64,000 nucleotides of DNA, taken from assembly GCA_010356995.1 (NCBI GenBank), contig ML996687.1, positions 931,803 to 995,802 on the forward strand. Reading direction: 5' to 3'. A program made the translations under genes and the position numbers. Shown piece after piece: positions 10,348 to 20,154 of the stretch. The stretch is from Trichodelitschia bisporula. Lineage: Eukaryota > Ascomycota > Dothideomycetes > Phaeotrichales > Phaeotrichaceae. Numbering within the stretch: the first letter of the stretch is position 1; the number at the start of each line of letters is the position of its first letter. Under the pieces are notes generated by a model. That model searched no databases and was not told the origin of the DNA. It worked only from the letters and a program-made list of their open reading frames with translations.

Positions 10348-11487
10348 ATGCTCTCCATCCACACTCGCTCTTGTGCAAAGGCTCTCACCAGCCTCGGCGC
10401 CCAAGTTGCTCCACTTCGTCGCCCTTTCTCCAATGCTGCGTCATCGCTGCCGACGTCACCGTTTGCGCCGCGACACCTGCTCTCCATTGCCGACCTCTCC
10501 CCCGCCGAACTCACAACCCTCGTGCGCAATGCCGCCCTCCACAAGTCCGCCATCAAGTCCGGCCTCGTTCCGCGGTCGCTCCAAGGCGCCCTCGCCGGCA
10601 AGACCGTCGCCATGAGCTTCAGCAAGCGCAGCACGCGCACGCGCATATCGACCGAGGGCGCCGTGGTGGCCATGGGCGGACACCCCATGTTCCTAGGCAA
10701 GGATGACATTCAATTGGGCGTCAACGAGAGCCTGTACGACACCTCCGTCGTCATCTCGAGCATGACGGCCGGCATCGTCGCCCGCGTCGGCCCGCACAGT
10801 GACGTCGCCGATCTGGCTAAGCACTCGTCCGTGCCCGTCATCAACGCCCTCAGCGACCTGTACCACCCGCTCCAGACCGTCGCTGACTTCCTGACCGTGC
10901 ATGAGGCCTTTCCCGCCGCACCGCGCCCGGGATCCTCCTCGTCTACGGCCACGCCGGGTCTTGGCCTCGAGGGCTTGAAGCTGGCGTGGGTGGGCGACGC
11001 GAACAATGTGCTCTTCGACCTGGCCATTGGCGCGGCGAAGTTGGGTGTCGACCTCGCCGTCGCGACGCCCAAGGGCTACGAGATCCCCGCCGAGATGCGC
11101 GACATCATCAAGTCCGCCGCCGCGAGCGCACCGCAGCCGGGTCTTCTGACGGAGACTACGGTGCCGGAAGAGGCTGTCAAGAATGCTGACATTCTCGTCA
11201 CCGATACGTGGATCTCTATGGGCCAGGAGGATGAGCGTGTCAAGCGACTCAAGGCCTTCGAAGGCTTCCAGATCACCAGCGACCTGGCGCGACGGGGAGG
11301 CGCGAAGGAAGGTTGGAAGTTCATGCACTGTCTTCCGCGTCACCAGGAGGAAGTGTCGGACGAGGTCTTCTACAACCCTTCCCGGAGTCTCGTGTTCAGG
11401 GAGGCTGAAAACAGGTTGTGGGCTGCCATATCGGTCTTGGAGGCCTTTATCGTGAACAAGGGCAAGATCCCGCCCCCGTCCACCTAA
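10348..11487 (+). CDS. ARG3: Ornithine carbamoyltransferase, mitochondrial
   Basis: Intronless, 379 residues. Converts ornithine and carbamoyl phosphate to citrulline in arginine synthesis. The first ~35 residues (MLSIHTRSCAKALTSLG...) look like a mitochondrial presequence. Active-site motifs are complete: carbamoyl-phosphate loop SKRSTRTR (residues 92-99), YHPLQ (172-176), the ornithine-side DANNVLFD region near 216, and HCLPR (327-331). The frame is open upstream to ATGs at 10201 and 10129, but the ATG at 10348 in AAAACAATG has the better context and starts the presequence, so it was chosen. The orthologue is called argB in Aspergillus. Confidence 0.93.
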   Translation: MLSIHTRSCAKALTSLGAQVAPLRRPFSNAASSLPTSPFAPRHLLSIADLSPAELTTLVRNAALHKSAIKSGLVPRSLQGALAGKTVAMSFSKRSTRTRISTEGAVVAMGGHPMFLGKDDIQLGVNESLYDTSVVISSMTAGIVARVGPHSDVADLAKHSSVPVINALSDLYHPLQTVADFLTVHEAFPAAPRPGSSSSTATPGLGLEGLKLAWVGDANNVLFDLAIGAAKLGVDLAVATPKGYEIPAEMRDIIKSAAASAPQPGLLTETTVPEEAVKNADILVTDTWISMGQEDERVKRLKAFEGFQITSDLARRGGAKEGWKFMHCLPRHQEEVSDEVFYNPSRSLVFREAENRLWAAISVLEAFIVNKGKIPPPST

Positions 11488-11771
11488 GCAGTGAGACGTG
11501 GTGAGAAGGTTGTTTGACGAGGCGTGGCATGTACAGTCGGAGTTGAGGGCGTCCAAAAGGGACCTGCTTTTTTAGCACATGCAGTTAGAGCCGCCGTTGA
11601 ATGCACGAAACGTGCACTGTCATTATCCTTCTGCTTCTTCGCTGATATGTATATGCGTGCGCCGGTATCTATACACAAGTGGCCGCCGAAGACCCCCGGG
11701 TGAGGAAACGCCAATATGCCGCACAACCGAATCCCAAATACAAATTGTCCCCAAGACCAGCCGCCCCATTA

Positions 11772-12155
11772 TCACTGTTTGCCGATGTCGGAAAAGCGTA
11801 AGACGAAGTTGACGATAACGGCGACGAAGAGGGTCAGGGCCAAAACCGTCGGTCCATAGCGATCGTCGAAGCCGGCCTGGCCACGCTTGCGTATGCTCTT
11901 TGCGCGCCAGTGATAGACGAATAAGGCGTACATCATAGCACCCATGGCGATGACGGTGAAGATGCCTGCGCTGATCTGGCCGACGCGGTCGCCGAAGTTG
12001 AGCAGGCCGACGGCGAGGCCGCCGAGGATGACGGTGAAGTTGAGCCACGAGAGGAAGGTGCGCTCATTGGCAAAGAAGACTTTGGGCTCGACGCGTGTAG
12101 GCAATGCGATTCGTTTGCCTGGAAAAGCCGGTCAGCATTCAGAGTTTTGGGGGGT

Positions 12156-12186
<31 letters not shown>

Positions 12187-12238
12187 GATCTCGGGGCTGC
12201 GGACCTGGAGCGGCTTGGAGAAGAGGTTGGGAGGACAT
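11772..12238 (-). CDS. VTC1: Vacuolar transporter chaperone Vtc1
   Basis: Exons (minus strand) 12205-12238 and 11772-12118, 126 residues. Vtc1 is the small three-helix membrane subunit of the VTC polyphosphate polymerase of the vacuole and also supports V-ATPase function. The start [20 protein letters not shown] across the splice matches yeast Vtc1 in layout; [15 protein letters not shown] is the DUF202 core, followed by three hydrophobic helices. The 86-nt intron is peculiar: it has a GTCCGC donor and, on the plus strand, a run of 30 G (12156-12185) preceded by six more G. An upstream E-box (12594-12605) would suit phosphate control of the PHO type, but that is inference. Confidence 0.93.
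12149..12185. repeat. Poly-G tract inside the VTC1 intron
   Basis: Six G, one T, then thirty G on the plus strand (poly-C in the VTC1 transcript), wholly inside the intron 12119-12204. It makes up over a third of the intron and could form G-quadruplex DNA. Length from assembly may be inexact. Confidence 0.85.
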
Positions 12239-12853
12239 GACGGAGCAATTGATAAACCCTCAATTGACAGTGGCCGAGAAGTGGGATAAGATTGCACTGA
12301 AGAGGATATTGGATTAGAGTATCGCAGTAAATTTAGGAGGGACGAGAGGAGTTGTAGATGTAGGACTTGCAAAGAGTGGAGAAGTCAAGCTTTGAGGCGA
12401 TCGGAGCACTGCGTAGTACGGGTAGAGCTTGGGGTGGGGGTTGATGAGGGAGCTCGCAGTACTCGAAGCAACGTGCTGCAGATACGCCTCCCCACTGGTT
12501 CGAGAGGGGAGCCTTGGCCTATGCTTGAAGGGGAGGTGTCAGTGGGGGGGTGACCTTATGTAATCACACAGGGACGTAACAATACATTTTAATTCACGTG
12601 ACTTACGCGCCACATCATGCCTGTGGCCACCCTTGTTCGTCTGCACCGCCACTGACGAACAGCAACACCTCACGCTGGGAGTCTCGCGTCCAAACGATGC
12701 CCTTTGGTGGAACAGGCGCCACGTCCACGACACCGCCAGAACCCTCCTCTCGCATACCTGTCTCTGAAAGCTGCTTTTTACATCCCATCTACTCCTTCTG
12801 TTTTTTGGAACACCAATTGCGTCCACTATCTCCATTTATCGTCTCTTCTGCAC
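12239..12853. promoter_or_regulatory. Divergent promoter VTC1 / RAD60-like gene
   Basis: About 615 bp between divergent starts, no gene recognised. Contains TCACGTGACTTA at 12594-12605, 356 bp from the VTC1 start, identical to the element in the YKT6/NFU1 promoter. Shared 5' regions of both genes are expected here. Confidence 0.5.
12594..12605. promoter_or_regulatory. E-box element TCACGTGACTTA
   Basis: Same 12-mer as at 7656. In yeast, VTC1 is a Pho4 target through CACGTG sites; a similar role here is inference. Confidence 0.4.
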
Positions 12854-14235
12854 ATGGCCGGAGGTGCAGCGCCGCCCCGCAAAGCCGGAGGCTTCTTCAA
12901 GAAGCCGGCTTGGCTTGCGGAGAAGAAAGCGAACCCACAGCAGGATCCAAATGACGAGGGCGACGATGCCACAGCTATCTTTGCACGCTCGCGCGACGCT
13001 TTACCGGAGATATTGGCGGACGAACGGCGGCGGCGGGCGCAGCGGGAGCACGAGGCGCGAGAAGAGGAGGAGAGAGAGCGAAAGGCTCGGGAGGAAGGGC
13101 AGTTCGATAGCGCTGCATACAGACATCCGAAGAAAAGAAGGGTCGACTCATGCGACGATGAGGACGACGAGGACGAGGGACCATTGCCTGGGCTGAAGTT
13201 GGGTCCCGCTCGTATTCGCACGCGACACAGCATGCACCAGAGCATGCAACCCAACTTGCAGCCCAGCATGCCATACAGCATGCAACAGATGGAACGGAAT
13301 GTCCCCACTAGGTCAGGCCCGCTTGTCCCAGTTGTCATAGGTGGGGAGCAACCCTTCGGCTACACCCACGCGCCCACTGCTGTTCAAAATAATGGGACAG
13401 GCATGTTGAAGCCCTCCGAGGATGATGTGGACGATGATGATGACGACGAAGATGACCCTGAGTTGCGCGAGCTTGCCCGTCGAGCGCGCGAGCGCGCCCG
13501 CGCCCGCCAGCAAGAGGCCGAGGGACAGTCAGCCGAGGCATTGTCGAACGAACCTAATCCCATCATCTCCATATTTATTCACAGCGAGACCATCCCAGAC
13601 ACCCGTGAGCTGTTCGTCAAGAGGCGCTACCGACAACGCCTGAGGGAAGTCCGCCTGGGTTGGTGCAAGGCCAACAACTTCGGCCCTGTGCTTACGTCCC
13701 AGGTCTTCTTCACTTGGCGAGGTCGACGTCTCTTTGACAGCGCCGATTTCAGGAGCGTCGGTGTGAAACTCGACGAGTTCGGTGGCCCAATGATGGAGGG
13801 CGAGGGCTTCAATGATGACCGGATCGTTTTTCTTGCCACTACCCAAGAGCTAGAGACCAAGGCGCGCGAGGCGGAAGAAAGGCGGCGCCGTGAAGAGGAA
13901 GCAGCTGCAGGTGGAGATGAAGATGAGCCAGAAGCAGCGCCCGAGGAGAGGATCCATGTAGTGCTGAAGGCAAAAGGATACGAAGAGTTCAAGCTTGTCG
14001 TGAAGCCGGTATGTTGACTGCCCTTTCCCTCACATCCTCTTTTGTTATCCTAATGCCGGCTACCCAGATTTCAACTTTCGCTCAGATTGCGAACGCATTT
14101 CGCAAAGAGCGTGACATCCCCGCCAACAAGGAGATCATTCTTATGTTCGACGGTGATTGCCTCGAGCCTGAAGATACCATGGCGCAATCGGAGATTGAAG
14201 ACCTAGATAACATTGAGGTGTACCTGAAAGACTAG
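12854..14235 (+). CDS. RAD60: Rad60/Esc2-type protein with SUMO-like domains
   Basis: Exons 12854-14008 and 14068-14235 (intron 59 nt), 440 residues. The family (S. pombe Rad60, budding yeast Esc2, human NIP45) mimics SUMO and acts with Smc5/6 in DNA repair. Seen: a basic/acidic low-complexity N-terminal half with coiled-coil-like Arg/Glu runs, a bipartite-like basic patch PKKRRV, an acidic DDDDDDEDD tract, then a first SUMO-like fold (NPIISIFIHSETIP onward) and a second C-terminal one (ERIHVVLKAKGYEEFKLVVKP spanning to IEDLDNIEVYLKD). The last domain ends without a Gly-Gly, as expected for a non-conjugated SUMO mimic. Assignment rests on domain order; exact orthology is not proven. Confidence 0.75.
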
Positions 14236-14321
14236 TAGGAGAGGGAAACGCAGTGTTCTCTGGGCCGGCTTCTTGATATCGACGCCGTTCATACCGCCCC
14301 CACTTGCTTCCATAAACCGTG

Positions 14322-15254
14322 CTATGACCTCAACCCCGCCTCACGTTCTTGTCTTTCCCTCTTTCTCCTTTCTCTTTCCGCTTTCCTCATAGCTCTGAGG
14401 TCCGGTGGCTTTTCGATGCCCAATCTTGTTCTCAACGCCTCGACATCGCTTTCGAGCTCCTCTTCCCAGTAGACATTGATGACTTCTTCAGCCTGTAGCC
14501 CATTTCGTACGGCCCAAGGCCCGTAAACGGACCAGAAGCGCTCGCGTTCAGCCTTCTTCAGAGTAGCGACGGCGCCGATGCTAAGGCCAGTCATGGGTAG
14601 CCCCGTGTTGGCGAACTCGAAGGCCTTGAGTGCGACCTCCCCTTCCCGCACGACGGGTAGCCCTGTGAGTGCGTGGTAGAAGTCATGACTCTCACGGTAC
14701 CGCTGCATAACATACGCGCACTCGGCGTCGTCAATGTATTGTACGGAGCTGCGCGTATCTGGCGTCACGCCTTCGCGGTCCAGCCACTCCACGTAGTTGC
14801 GGCCGACGGTGTTAGCCGGGAGAGAGCGTAGGTAAGGTAGATTGAGAGACTGAGAGGTTATGCGCGGCCGGTCGCGAAGGATACGCCGTCCCGTTGGAGA
14901 GCGCAGCATGGCATCGCGCAGGCGCGTTATGGGGAAGGGTTGTGCCGTGGCTTCCCCCAGGGCTGCGATGAGGTCTGAGCTCGATCAGCAGCGGCTCATG
15001 ATTTGTAAGGAGAGGAAGCATGGCTTACCAGCCCGGGTTGGATCGAAGAAGCACCATATTGCCGAGCTTATAGCCAACGCGCCTCTCTCAATTGGTGTGA
15101 GCGGAACGTGCCCTTCGTAGTTGGGTGTGGGGCGGTTGAGCACGGAGAAGGTTCGCTGCCCGGCCAGAGGGTTGGCTCGAACCGCACACTGGCATTGCCG
15201 GGTGAGGCGAAGAACCACTGATGAGGTGCGTGGGATCGCAAGATTTACAGTCAT
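14322..15254 (-). CDS. COQ4: Ubiquinone biosynthesis protein Coq4
   Basis: Exons (minus) 15029-15254 and 14322-14974 (intron 54 nt), 292 residues. Coq4 is a peripheral inner-membrane protein of the mitochondrial CoQ synthome, recently linked to removal/oxidation at ring C1. The N-terminus looks like a presequence; [20 protein letters not shown] is the usual start of the Coq4 domain. The metal-binding HDxxHx11E motif is complete: H172, D173, H176, E188 in [12 protein letters not shown]. The tail is unusually Arg/Lys-rich. It is divergent from cwf18 with only 239 bp between starts. Confidence 0.93.
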
Positions 15255-15493
15255 GACGCCAACATTGCATTCACGATCCGAAGAGGAGTGAGCAGGAGAG
15301 ACTCGTCGCGGACAGCTCGCGGGGGTTTCGTTTCCACCTCCGGGGGGCAGCGGCGGGAGAAGGGTATTTCCGTGACCGGCTTGCTATCGATAAACTCTTT
15401 TGGCGGAGCACCCCCTACCCTCCGGGTCTCTGTACTCCATCTGTGGGCAGCAAAGTCCAACATGCTCAGCACACACTCTCCTACCGCTGCATC

Positions 15494-16075
15494 ATGTCAT
15501 CACATCCCTCCCTCGAAACCGCCGCCCAGGAGCGCAAGGCTCGCCTCGCCCAGCTCAAGTCGCTGAAGCGCAAACAACCCGAACCCTCTACTGCCCCCAA
15601 TGAGCCTTCCGACACCGTTATGGGCGATGCGCCGCCCGAAGCACCCGACGTAACGCGCGTCTACCTTTCCGGCCGCAACTACGACCACGAGACACGAGGC
15701 CCGAAGCTGGGATTCGAATTAGCACCCACTGAAGGCCAGGAAACCCTCGAGGACAAGGCCGCCGCACTCGCCGAAGCGGCACGCAAGGTTGTCGAGCAAG
15801 AAGACAAAGAGGATGTGCCACTTGATTTGTTCAAGCTGCAGCCGAAGCGACCGAACTGGGATCTGAAGCGCGCACTCAAGGAGAGGATGGATGTGCTGGA
15901 TGTTCGCACCGATAACGCCATCGCCCGCTTGGTGAGGGATCGGCTTGGGGCAGAAAAGCAGCAGGACGGGTCGGGGCTACTGGAGACGGTGCATGCCAAA
16001 GAGAGGGAAGAAGCGGAGGAGGAGCGGCGAGAGAAGGAATGGGAGAAGGAAGTCATCGAAGGCGAGGCTGTGTGA
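15494..16075 (+). CDS. cwf18: cwf18 family pre-mRNA splicing factor
   Basis: Intronless, 193 residues. Homologue of S. pombe Cwf18 and human CCDC12, a small spliceosome component associated with the Prp19/Cdc5 complex. Seen: basic start ERKARLAQLKSLKRKQP, then the family motif LSGRNYDHETRGPKLGFE and PNWDLKRALKERMDVLDVRT with NAIARLVRDRL, followed by a charged coiled-coil tail. The ATG at 15494 is the first that yields the conserved basic start. CEF1 (CDC5), a partner complex subunit, is also in the window. Confidence 0.88.
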   Translation: MSSHPSLETAAQERKARLAQLKSLKRKQPEPSTAPNEPSDTVMGDAPPEAPDVTRVYLSGRNYDHETRGPKLGFELAPTEGQETLEDKAAALAEAARKVVEQEDKEDVPLDLFKLQPKRPNWDLKRALKERMDVLDVRTDNAIARLVRDRLGAEKQQDGSGLLETVHAKEREEAEEERREKEWEKEVIEGEAV

Positions 16076-16354
16076 GATGGGGTAGCAGACAAGAATGGCC
16101 ATAGGCATGCTTCGGAGAGCAGGTCGCGGCAGACCACCTCAGTCTAATCATGCTATCTGGCCCTGCTGCTGCTATCACTCCGTAAAACCAATGCCATGTA
16201 CAATAAACACGAATTCTGATACGGCTGTTTGCAATGAGCTTCTCGGTGACTATCTCTCGGAAGGCCGGACCCCGTGCTTCCGCAGGTGACATACATACTA
16301 TCTACATGGTGGCTGCCTCCATCCAGTCGTAGCCATCAACCCTACACTACCCCG

Positions 16355-17077
16355 ATGCCTCGAATGTTATCCACCACAGAATCTACGAGCAACGTACGGT
16401 TGGAGGAGGAAGGGGAGGTTGGGCAGCTCATGTTGGAGTTGGATCATCTCTTTGAGCAGTATCTCGAGCTTCTGGACCAGTACCAGACCGAGCGCATCAA
16501 GCTGTCCACGACGCTCTCCTCCGTACGTACTCTACAAAAAAAAAAGGGACGTCTACCGCTCACTAAATGGCCAGGGCTTTCTCTCGTTGGCTCAAGCAAA
16601 CTTTTCGTCGACGCTCGGTCGGAGATATGGCCAAGACTACTACGACGAGCGGATGCAAGCATTGCGAACCGTGTACGTGCTGCCCGTGCAGTATTGGAAC
16701 TAATGTCTGAGTCCAATAGCAAGTTAGGTGGAGAGGATGGTGAAAAGGTTACCATAGAAGGTGTCCCACCCCATTCGGAGAAGCCAGCCCGCAACGGGAT
16801 TGACGACACTGCTGAACCATCGGTCGCGGAGCCGTCGAAACCAGCCTGCTCCGAAGATGAGAAAGAAGACCCGCATTTAGGGAGACGCCCCTCGGTAGAT
16901 CCGATTCGGTGGTTTGGCATACTTGTGCCCCAGCCGCTCCGTACCGCTCAAGCGCATTTCACCGAAGCTGTGGTAGGGCCGCTCCCGCGCATCGCCTCGT
17001 TGGCCAAGAAACTGCGTGCTCTGGAAATCCGCATTGGTCGGACGAGGAAGGCCATAAAAAAGCTAGAGAAGGGTTGA
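16355..17077 (+). CDS. VMA22: V-ATPase assembly factor Vma22 (CCDC115 family)
   Basis: Exons 16355-16522, 16575-16672 and 16720-17077, 207 residues. Vma22 works in the ER with Vma12 and Vma21 to assemble the V0 sector of the vacuolar proton pump. Conserved parts are LDHLFEQYLELLDQYQTERIK, the exon-2 block GFLSLAQANFSS plus GRRYGQDYYDERMQALRTVKL, and the C-terminal DPIRWFGILVPQPLRTAQ with a basic helix. The two introns (52 and 47 nt) sum to 99, so the unspliced frame is open throughout but reads exon 2 in the wrong frame; only splicing restores the conserved centre. A second ATG lies 9 nt after the chosen start. Confidence 0.86.
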   Translation: MPRMLSTTESTSNVRLEEEGEVGQLMLELDHLFEQYLELLDQYQTERIKLSTTLSSVRTLQKKKGRLPLTKWPGLSLVGSSKLFVDARSEIWPRLLRRADASIANRVRAARAVLELMSESNSKLGGEDGEKVTIEGVPPHSEKPARNGIDDTAEPSVAEPSKPACSEDEKEDPHLGRRPSVDPIRWFGILVPQPLRTAQAHFTEAVVGPLPRIASLAKKLRALEIRIGRTRKAIKKLEKG

Positions 17078-17400
17078 GGCGATGTGTTCAAGCTGCGACT
17101 CTAGCGCTCACTCCTTCGCGGACTAGAAAAGACGAGGCACCACAAGGAGACAGAACACCATAGGACTTGGAAGTGCTCATGGGGCACCAGTAAATCATGA
17201 AAAGCAGACGGAAGTACCATTTATGGAAGTAAATCCGTTCAAGCAGCAATGAAGCTCGTCAGGATGCCACATCATGCAGAACTAGTACATACAAGAAGGC
17301 TTTACATGGCCAGCTTTAGCAAGGCCCACCCCGGATGGTAACCCAACTCCTGTTTTGTACCAGTAAACGCCATACGCCTATCCCTCTTTAGAGTCACCCG
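17078..17400. other. Intergenic, convergent 3' ends
   Basis: Between the stops of VMA22 and NHP2; no frame or repeat recognised. Confidence 0.6.
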
Positions 17401-18199
17401 TTAGATCTTCACACCGCTGCCGGCCTTTTGCACAAACTTGACCAGCTCGGCATAAGCCTGCTGGTACTCGGCCTCGTCTTCTCCCTTCGTCCCCTTCTTC
17501 GATGGAGGGTCCCGTTGAACCATAGTGACGCTGGTGGGGCGCTTGGTGTTGCCAGCGGCTCCCAGATCGGCGCGCGATGTGATGTATATGTAAGGGATGT
17601 TGTGGTCCTCACACAACACGGGGATGTGAGAAATGACATCGTAAGGCGAAATGTCAGCTGCAAAAATAACAACTCCTGATGGGCTTGCGACGACTGATGA
17701 CGAAGGCTGATCCGTGGTAGTCTTGCGCACGGCTTTGACGACTTCCTTGACGCCGCGTTTGAGGGTCTTGTGCTTTGCAGCTGTCCGGCCGTGATTAGCG
17801 GGGAATGTAACATAGAATAAAGCCAAGTGACATACCTTTCTTGACCGTCTTGAGAAGCTTCTTCGTCTGCTTGTCATCCGCCAATGGGTGGGCAAAGGGA
17901 ACCAGCGCCTCCTTCGGAATCACGATGCGTTTGTGCGCGTCCTTGTCCTCCGCGGCATCATCGTGAGCGACCGCAGGCGTCGGGGCCACGACAGGCTTTG
18001 CCGACGCCTCCTCGAGATGTGCGAGGAGAGCATCTGTGACCTCCTTTGTCTTGGGAACCTTGGTCTTGTCCTTCTTGCTAACCTTAGCCACCCCCTCCTG
18101 GTCGGCGCGCTTTTCCTTCTTGTCCTTCCGGTCCTTCTTCTCGCTTTTATCGCGCTTCTCCTCCTTCTTATCCTTCTTATCCGATCTGTCTTTTGCCAT
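17401..18199 (-). CDS. NHP2: H/ACA snoRNP core protein Nhp2
   Basis: Exons (minus) 17836-18199 and 17401-17780 (intron 55 nt), 247 residues. Nhp2 is an L7Ae-family RNA-binding core subunit of H/ACA particles that guide rRNA pseudouridylation in the nucleolus. The L7Ae fold is in the second half: KRGVKEVVKAVRK, VVIFAADISPYDVISHIPVLCE and NIPYIYITSRADLGAA. The protein is longer than yeast Nhp2 (173 residues) because of a ~100-residue N-terminal extension very rich in Lys/Asp/Glu (KKDKKEEKRDKSEKKDRKDK), likely disordered and nucleolus-directing. The ATG at 18199 is the first of this frame. Confidence 0.92.
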
Positions 18200-18840
18200 T
18201 GTGCAGGATGTGGCGGGTCGAGGTACGGAAGTTGTGTGCGGGACGATACTCGACGAATTGGTGGATTTGCAGGAAAGCTTCAAAAAAGTTTCGCAAGCTC
18301 GATTGCGCATGGACCATTTTTACAAAGTTCTCCGGGCTACCCGGAAAAGTCGTGGCCCATTCCTCCCATAGTCTCTGCTTTGCTACTCGGCAAAGTCCCT
18401 GACAAAAGATGGTCACGACTTTTTGGAGGGGCGCTACTACCTTTTCGGGTAGCCCCTGTCCTTTCCTAATGCCCCGTGCGCACCAGTACTCTTTCGGCCT
18501 GGAATCTTGGCATACAACATACCGTACCGGACTTCTCATCGGATCCTATTAGAGCTACGGATGTAGAACTAGAGCTTTACGCATGATATTCTTAAAAAAA
18601 AGAAAAATTTGCAAGCCGTATGAATTGCTTAGTTGCTATTCACACGTGGGGCAAGGCGTACGGCCATGAGATACTGTTTCAACCGATATTTAAAGAGAAT
18701 CAACATGAAGAATCAACTCGTCGTGCTTGAGCCAAGCAAGCCGCATAACACTCGGTGCCGGGTCTCCCGCTCCCACGTCAAGAGCTTCACACGTCACTAC
18801 GTTAGGTATTAAGCAGTTACGTCAAGATGGCCCAACTTCC
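18200..18840. other. Gene-poor stretch upstream of NHP2
   Basis: No gene is supported. It holds an imperfect fold-back (18334-18455), one TACGGATGTA motif (18554-18566) and an A-rich run near 18593. A frame of 120 codons on the minus strand (to 18539) overlaps the NHP2 leader but resembles no known protein. Confidence 0.45.
18334..18455. repeat. Imperfect fold-back (inverted repeat) element
   Basis: The left arm 18334-18357 (CTACCCGGAAAAGTCGTGG core) pairs with the right arm 18411-18455, in which the same complement is split by about 20 nt. A nested perfect stem CTTTGC-GCAAAG (18378-18395) lies between the arms. It could be a decayed non-autonomous foldback/MITE or a structured leader of NHP2. 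No target-site duplication is obvious. Confidence 0.45.
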
Positions 18841-19137
18841 ATGCCGTTCGGTATGCCCGAGCAAGTGCGGAGAAGATTGCTGGAGACGGGTTAGAGTGAT
18901 GGAGCAGTATCCATGGTTCAATCCAAGCCAGTTCTTAAAGTCATGGGTTTTAGACCAGTTCTTCAACCCTGTACATTTACTAACTCACTGGCTATTTGAG
19001 AGGCTGCTCGAAACCGATGCACGACCAATGGTGGTCCGGTCTTGCTTGACCTCACTGGCTTGCGGAAACAGTTGGCCTTCGGTGTGGATTTCAGAGACCG
19101 GAACTTCGCCAGAAGCTGGAAGAAGTTACCTAGGTAA
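18841..19137 (+). CDS. Doubtful small gene of unknown function
   Basis: I do not recognise this gene. One spliced model (18841-18889 joined to 19001-19137) gives 61 residues starting MPFGMPEQVRRRLLETE and ending FRDRNFARSWKKLPR; its 111-nt intron has a CTAAC branch point but an unusual GAG acceptor. An unspliced alternative of 108 residues starts at 18827 in another frame. A third uses a 41-nt intron to join that frame to the same basic C-terminus. The aromatic/basic tail looks more like real protein than random translation, but which model is right cannot be settled by eye. Confidence 0.3.
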
Positions 19138-19247
19138 CAAATGGCCGAACTAAGGCACGGAGAAGGCCCAGTAAACCTCCGTGATCACTTCAATCAATGA
19201 AATTGGTGCACTGGCAGCGTCGAAGCTGGGCCCAAAGAGGGTCGTGT

Positions 19248-19865
19248 TTAAGATGATTCCGTTTGCGTCGGTAGGCTGTCTACGGCAAAATACTTCCCCA
19301 CGTGAGATTGCGCATGGTCCAATGGGCGCCAGGCTTCAGGGCGTGAGGTGTCAAGCGTCGATACTGGATGCCGCCGTATCCGCTTATGGTGCTTTCCGAT
19401 AATCTCTTCGTTCTCCAAGATTTCGTTAAGTGTTTCAAGGTTGATTTCCCGCTCTCGATCGGAGGCGGCAGTTTCGTCTCGGATGCTCAATAGCGGCTCA
19501 ACTCCGACGGTGTCAACTTTTTGGATTTCGCGGATGAAGTGAAGTTGTGAGGCAAGAGAGCGAATCATCGACACTTCCTCTTCAGTACCTTTCGGCTGAG
19601 GAAGGGCTGAGAGACGAAGCAAGTGACGGAGCTGTTCTGGGAATACAACATGACTTCCGGATGACGCTTCATCGGCAGGAAGAAGGGATGACACCGACCA
19701 CGTAGGCTCGGAGAGTCCTGTCGCGACGGCTAAATCTGCTTGATCTTGAATGTGACGCCCATCGGATGGGAAAGGTGCCAGGTGACATGACGTGAAGTGC
19801 CGGGCAACCAGCCTGGCCGGTCCCAGCCCATTACCAGTTGAACGGTGTATCCGTAGACCTAGCAT
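19248..19865 (-). CDS. GTA3: Mitochondrial Glu-tRNA(Gln) amidotransferase subunit, Gta3/GatC type
   Basis: Intronless, 205 residues. Belongs to the fungal GatC-like family that completes the amidotransferase turning mischarged Glu-tRNA(Gln) into Gln-tRNA(Gln) in mitochondria. Seen: an Arg/His-rich presequence-like start, the GatC-like helical core LRHLLRLSALPQPKGTEEE, SQLHFIREIQKVDTVGVEPL, then LETLNEILENEEI, and the fungal tail RPEAWRPLDHAQSHVGKYF. Identification rests on this order of motifs. The divergent neighbour CDC8 starts 289 bp away. Confidence 0.75.
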   Translation of the reverse strand: MLGLRIHRSTGNGLGPARLVARHFTSCHLAPFPSDGRHIQDQADLAVATGLSEPTWSVSSLLPADEASSGSHVVFPEQLRHLLRLSALPQPKGTEEEVSMIRSLASQLHFIREIQKVDTVGVEPLLSIRDETAASDREREINLETLNEILENEEIIGKHHKRIRRHPVSTLDTSRPEAWRPLDHAQSHVGKYFAVDSLPTQTESS

Positions 19866-20154
19866 CTTCGAAATATAAGCAAGCTGTGAAAAAGCTGAGG
19901 ACTGTGGGACCGCTTACCTGAGTATGTGCTCGTGATACATGCACGCTTGTAGGTGAGGATTGGCGTACGGGTTGCACCTTGCTCCAACTGGGACCGACGT
20001 CTTTGTCGGCCGGAGCCGGAGAAACATGTGGACGGCAGACCACTATCCCATGCACCCAGTCTCACACCAACAAGGCTGACATCGCGTCCGCATATACGGT
20101 ACCACTACATTATCTGGATCTGTCGCTGCAAGGGCGAATAACTGTACCCGAAAA

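Noticed and set aside
10693-11556. 287-codon minus-strand frame
   Set aside because: Antisense of the ornithine carbamoyltransferase gene; no motif.
18177-18539. 120-codon minus-strand frame including LRNFFEAFLQIHQFV
   Set aside because: Overlaps the NHP2 start and the fold-back; no homologue recognised, more likely leader sequence.
18914-18930. GGTTCAATCC resembling a tRNA B-box
   Set aside because: No matching A-box, acceptor stem or terminator within tRNA distance.
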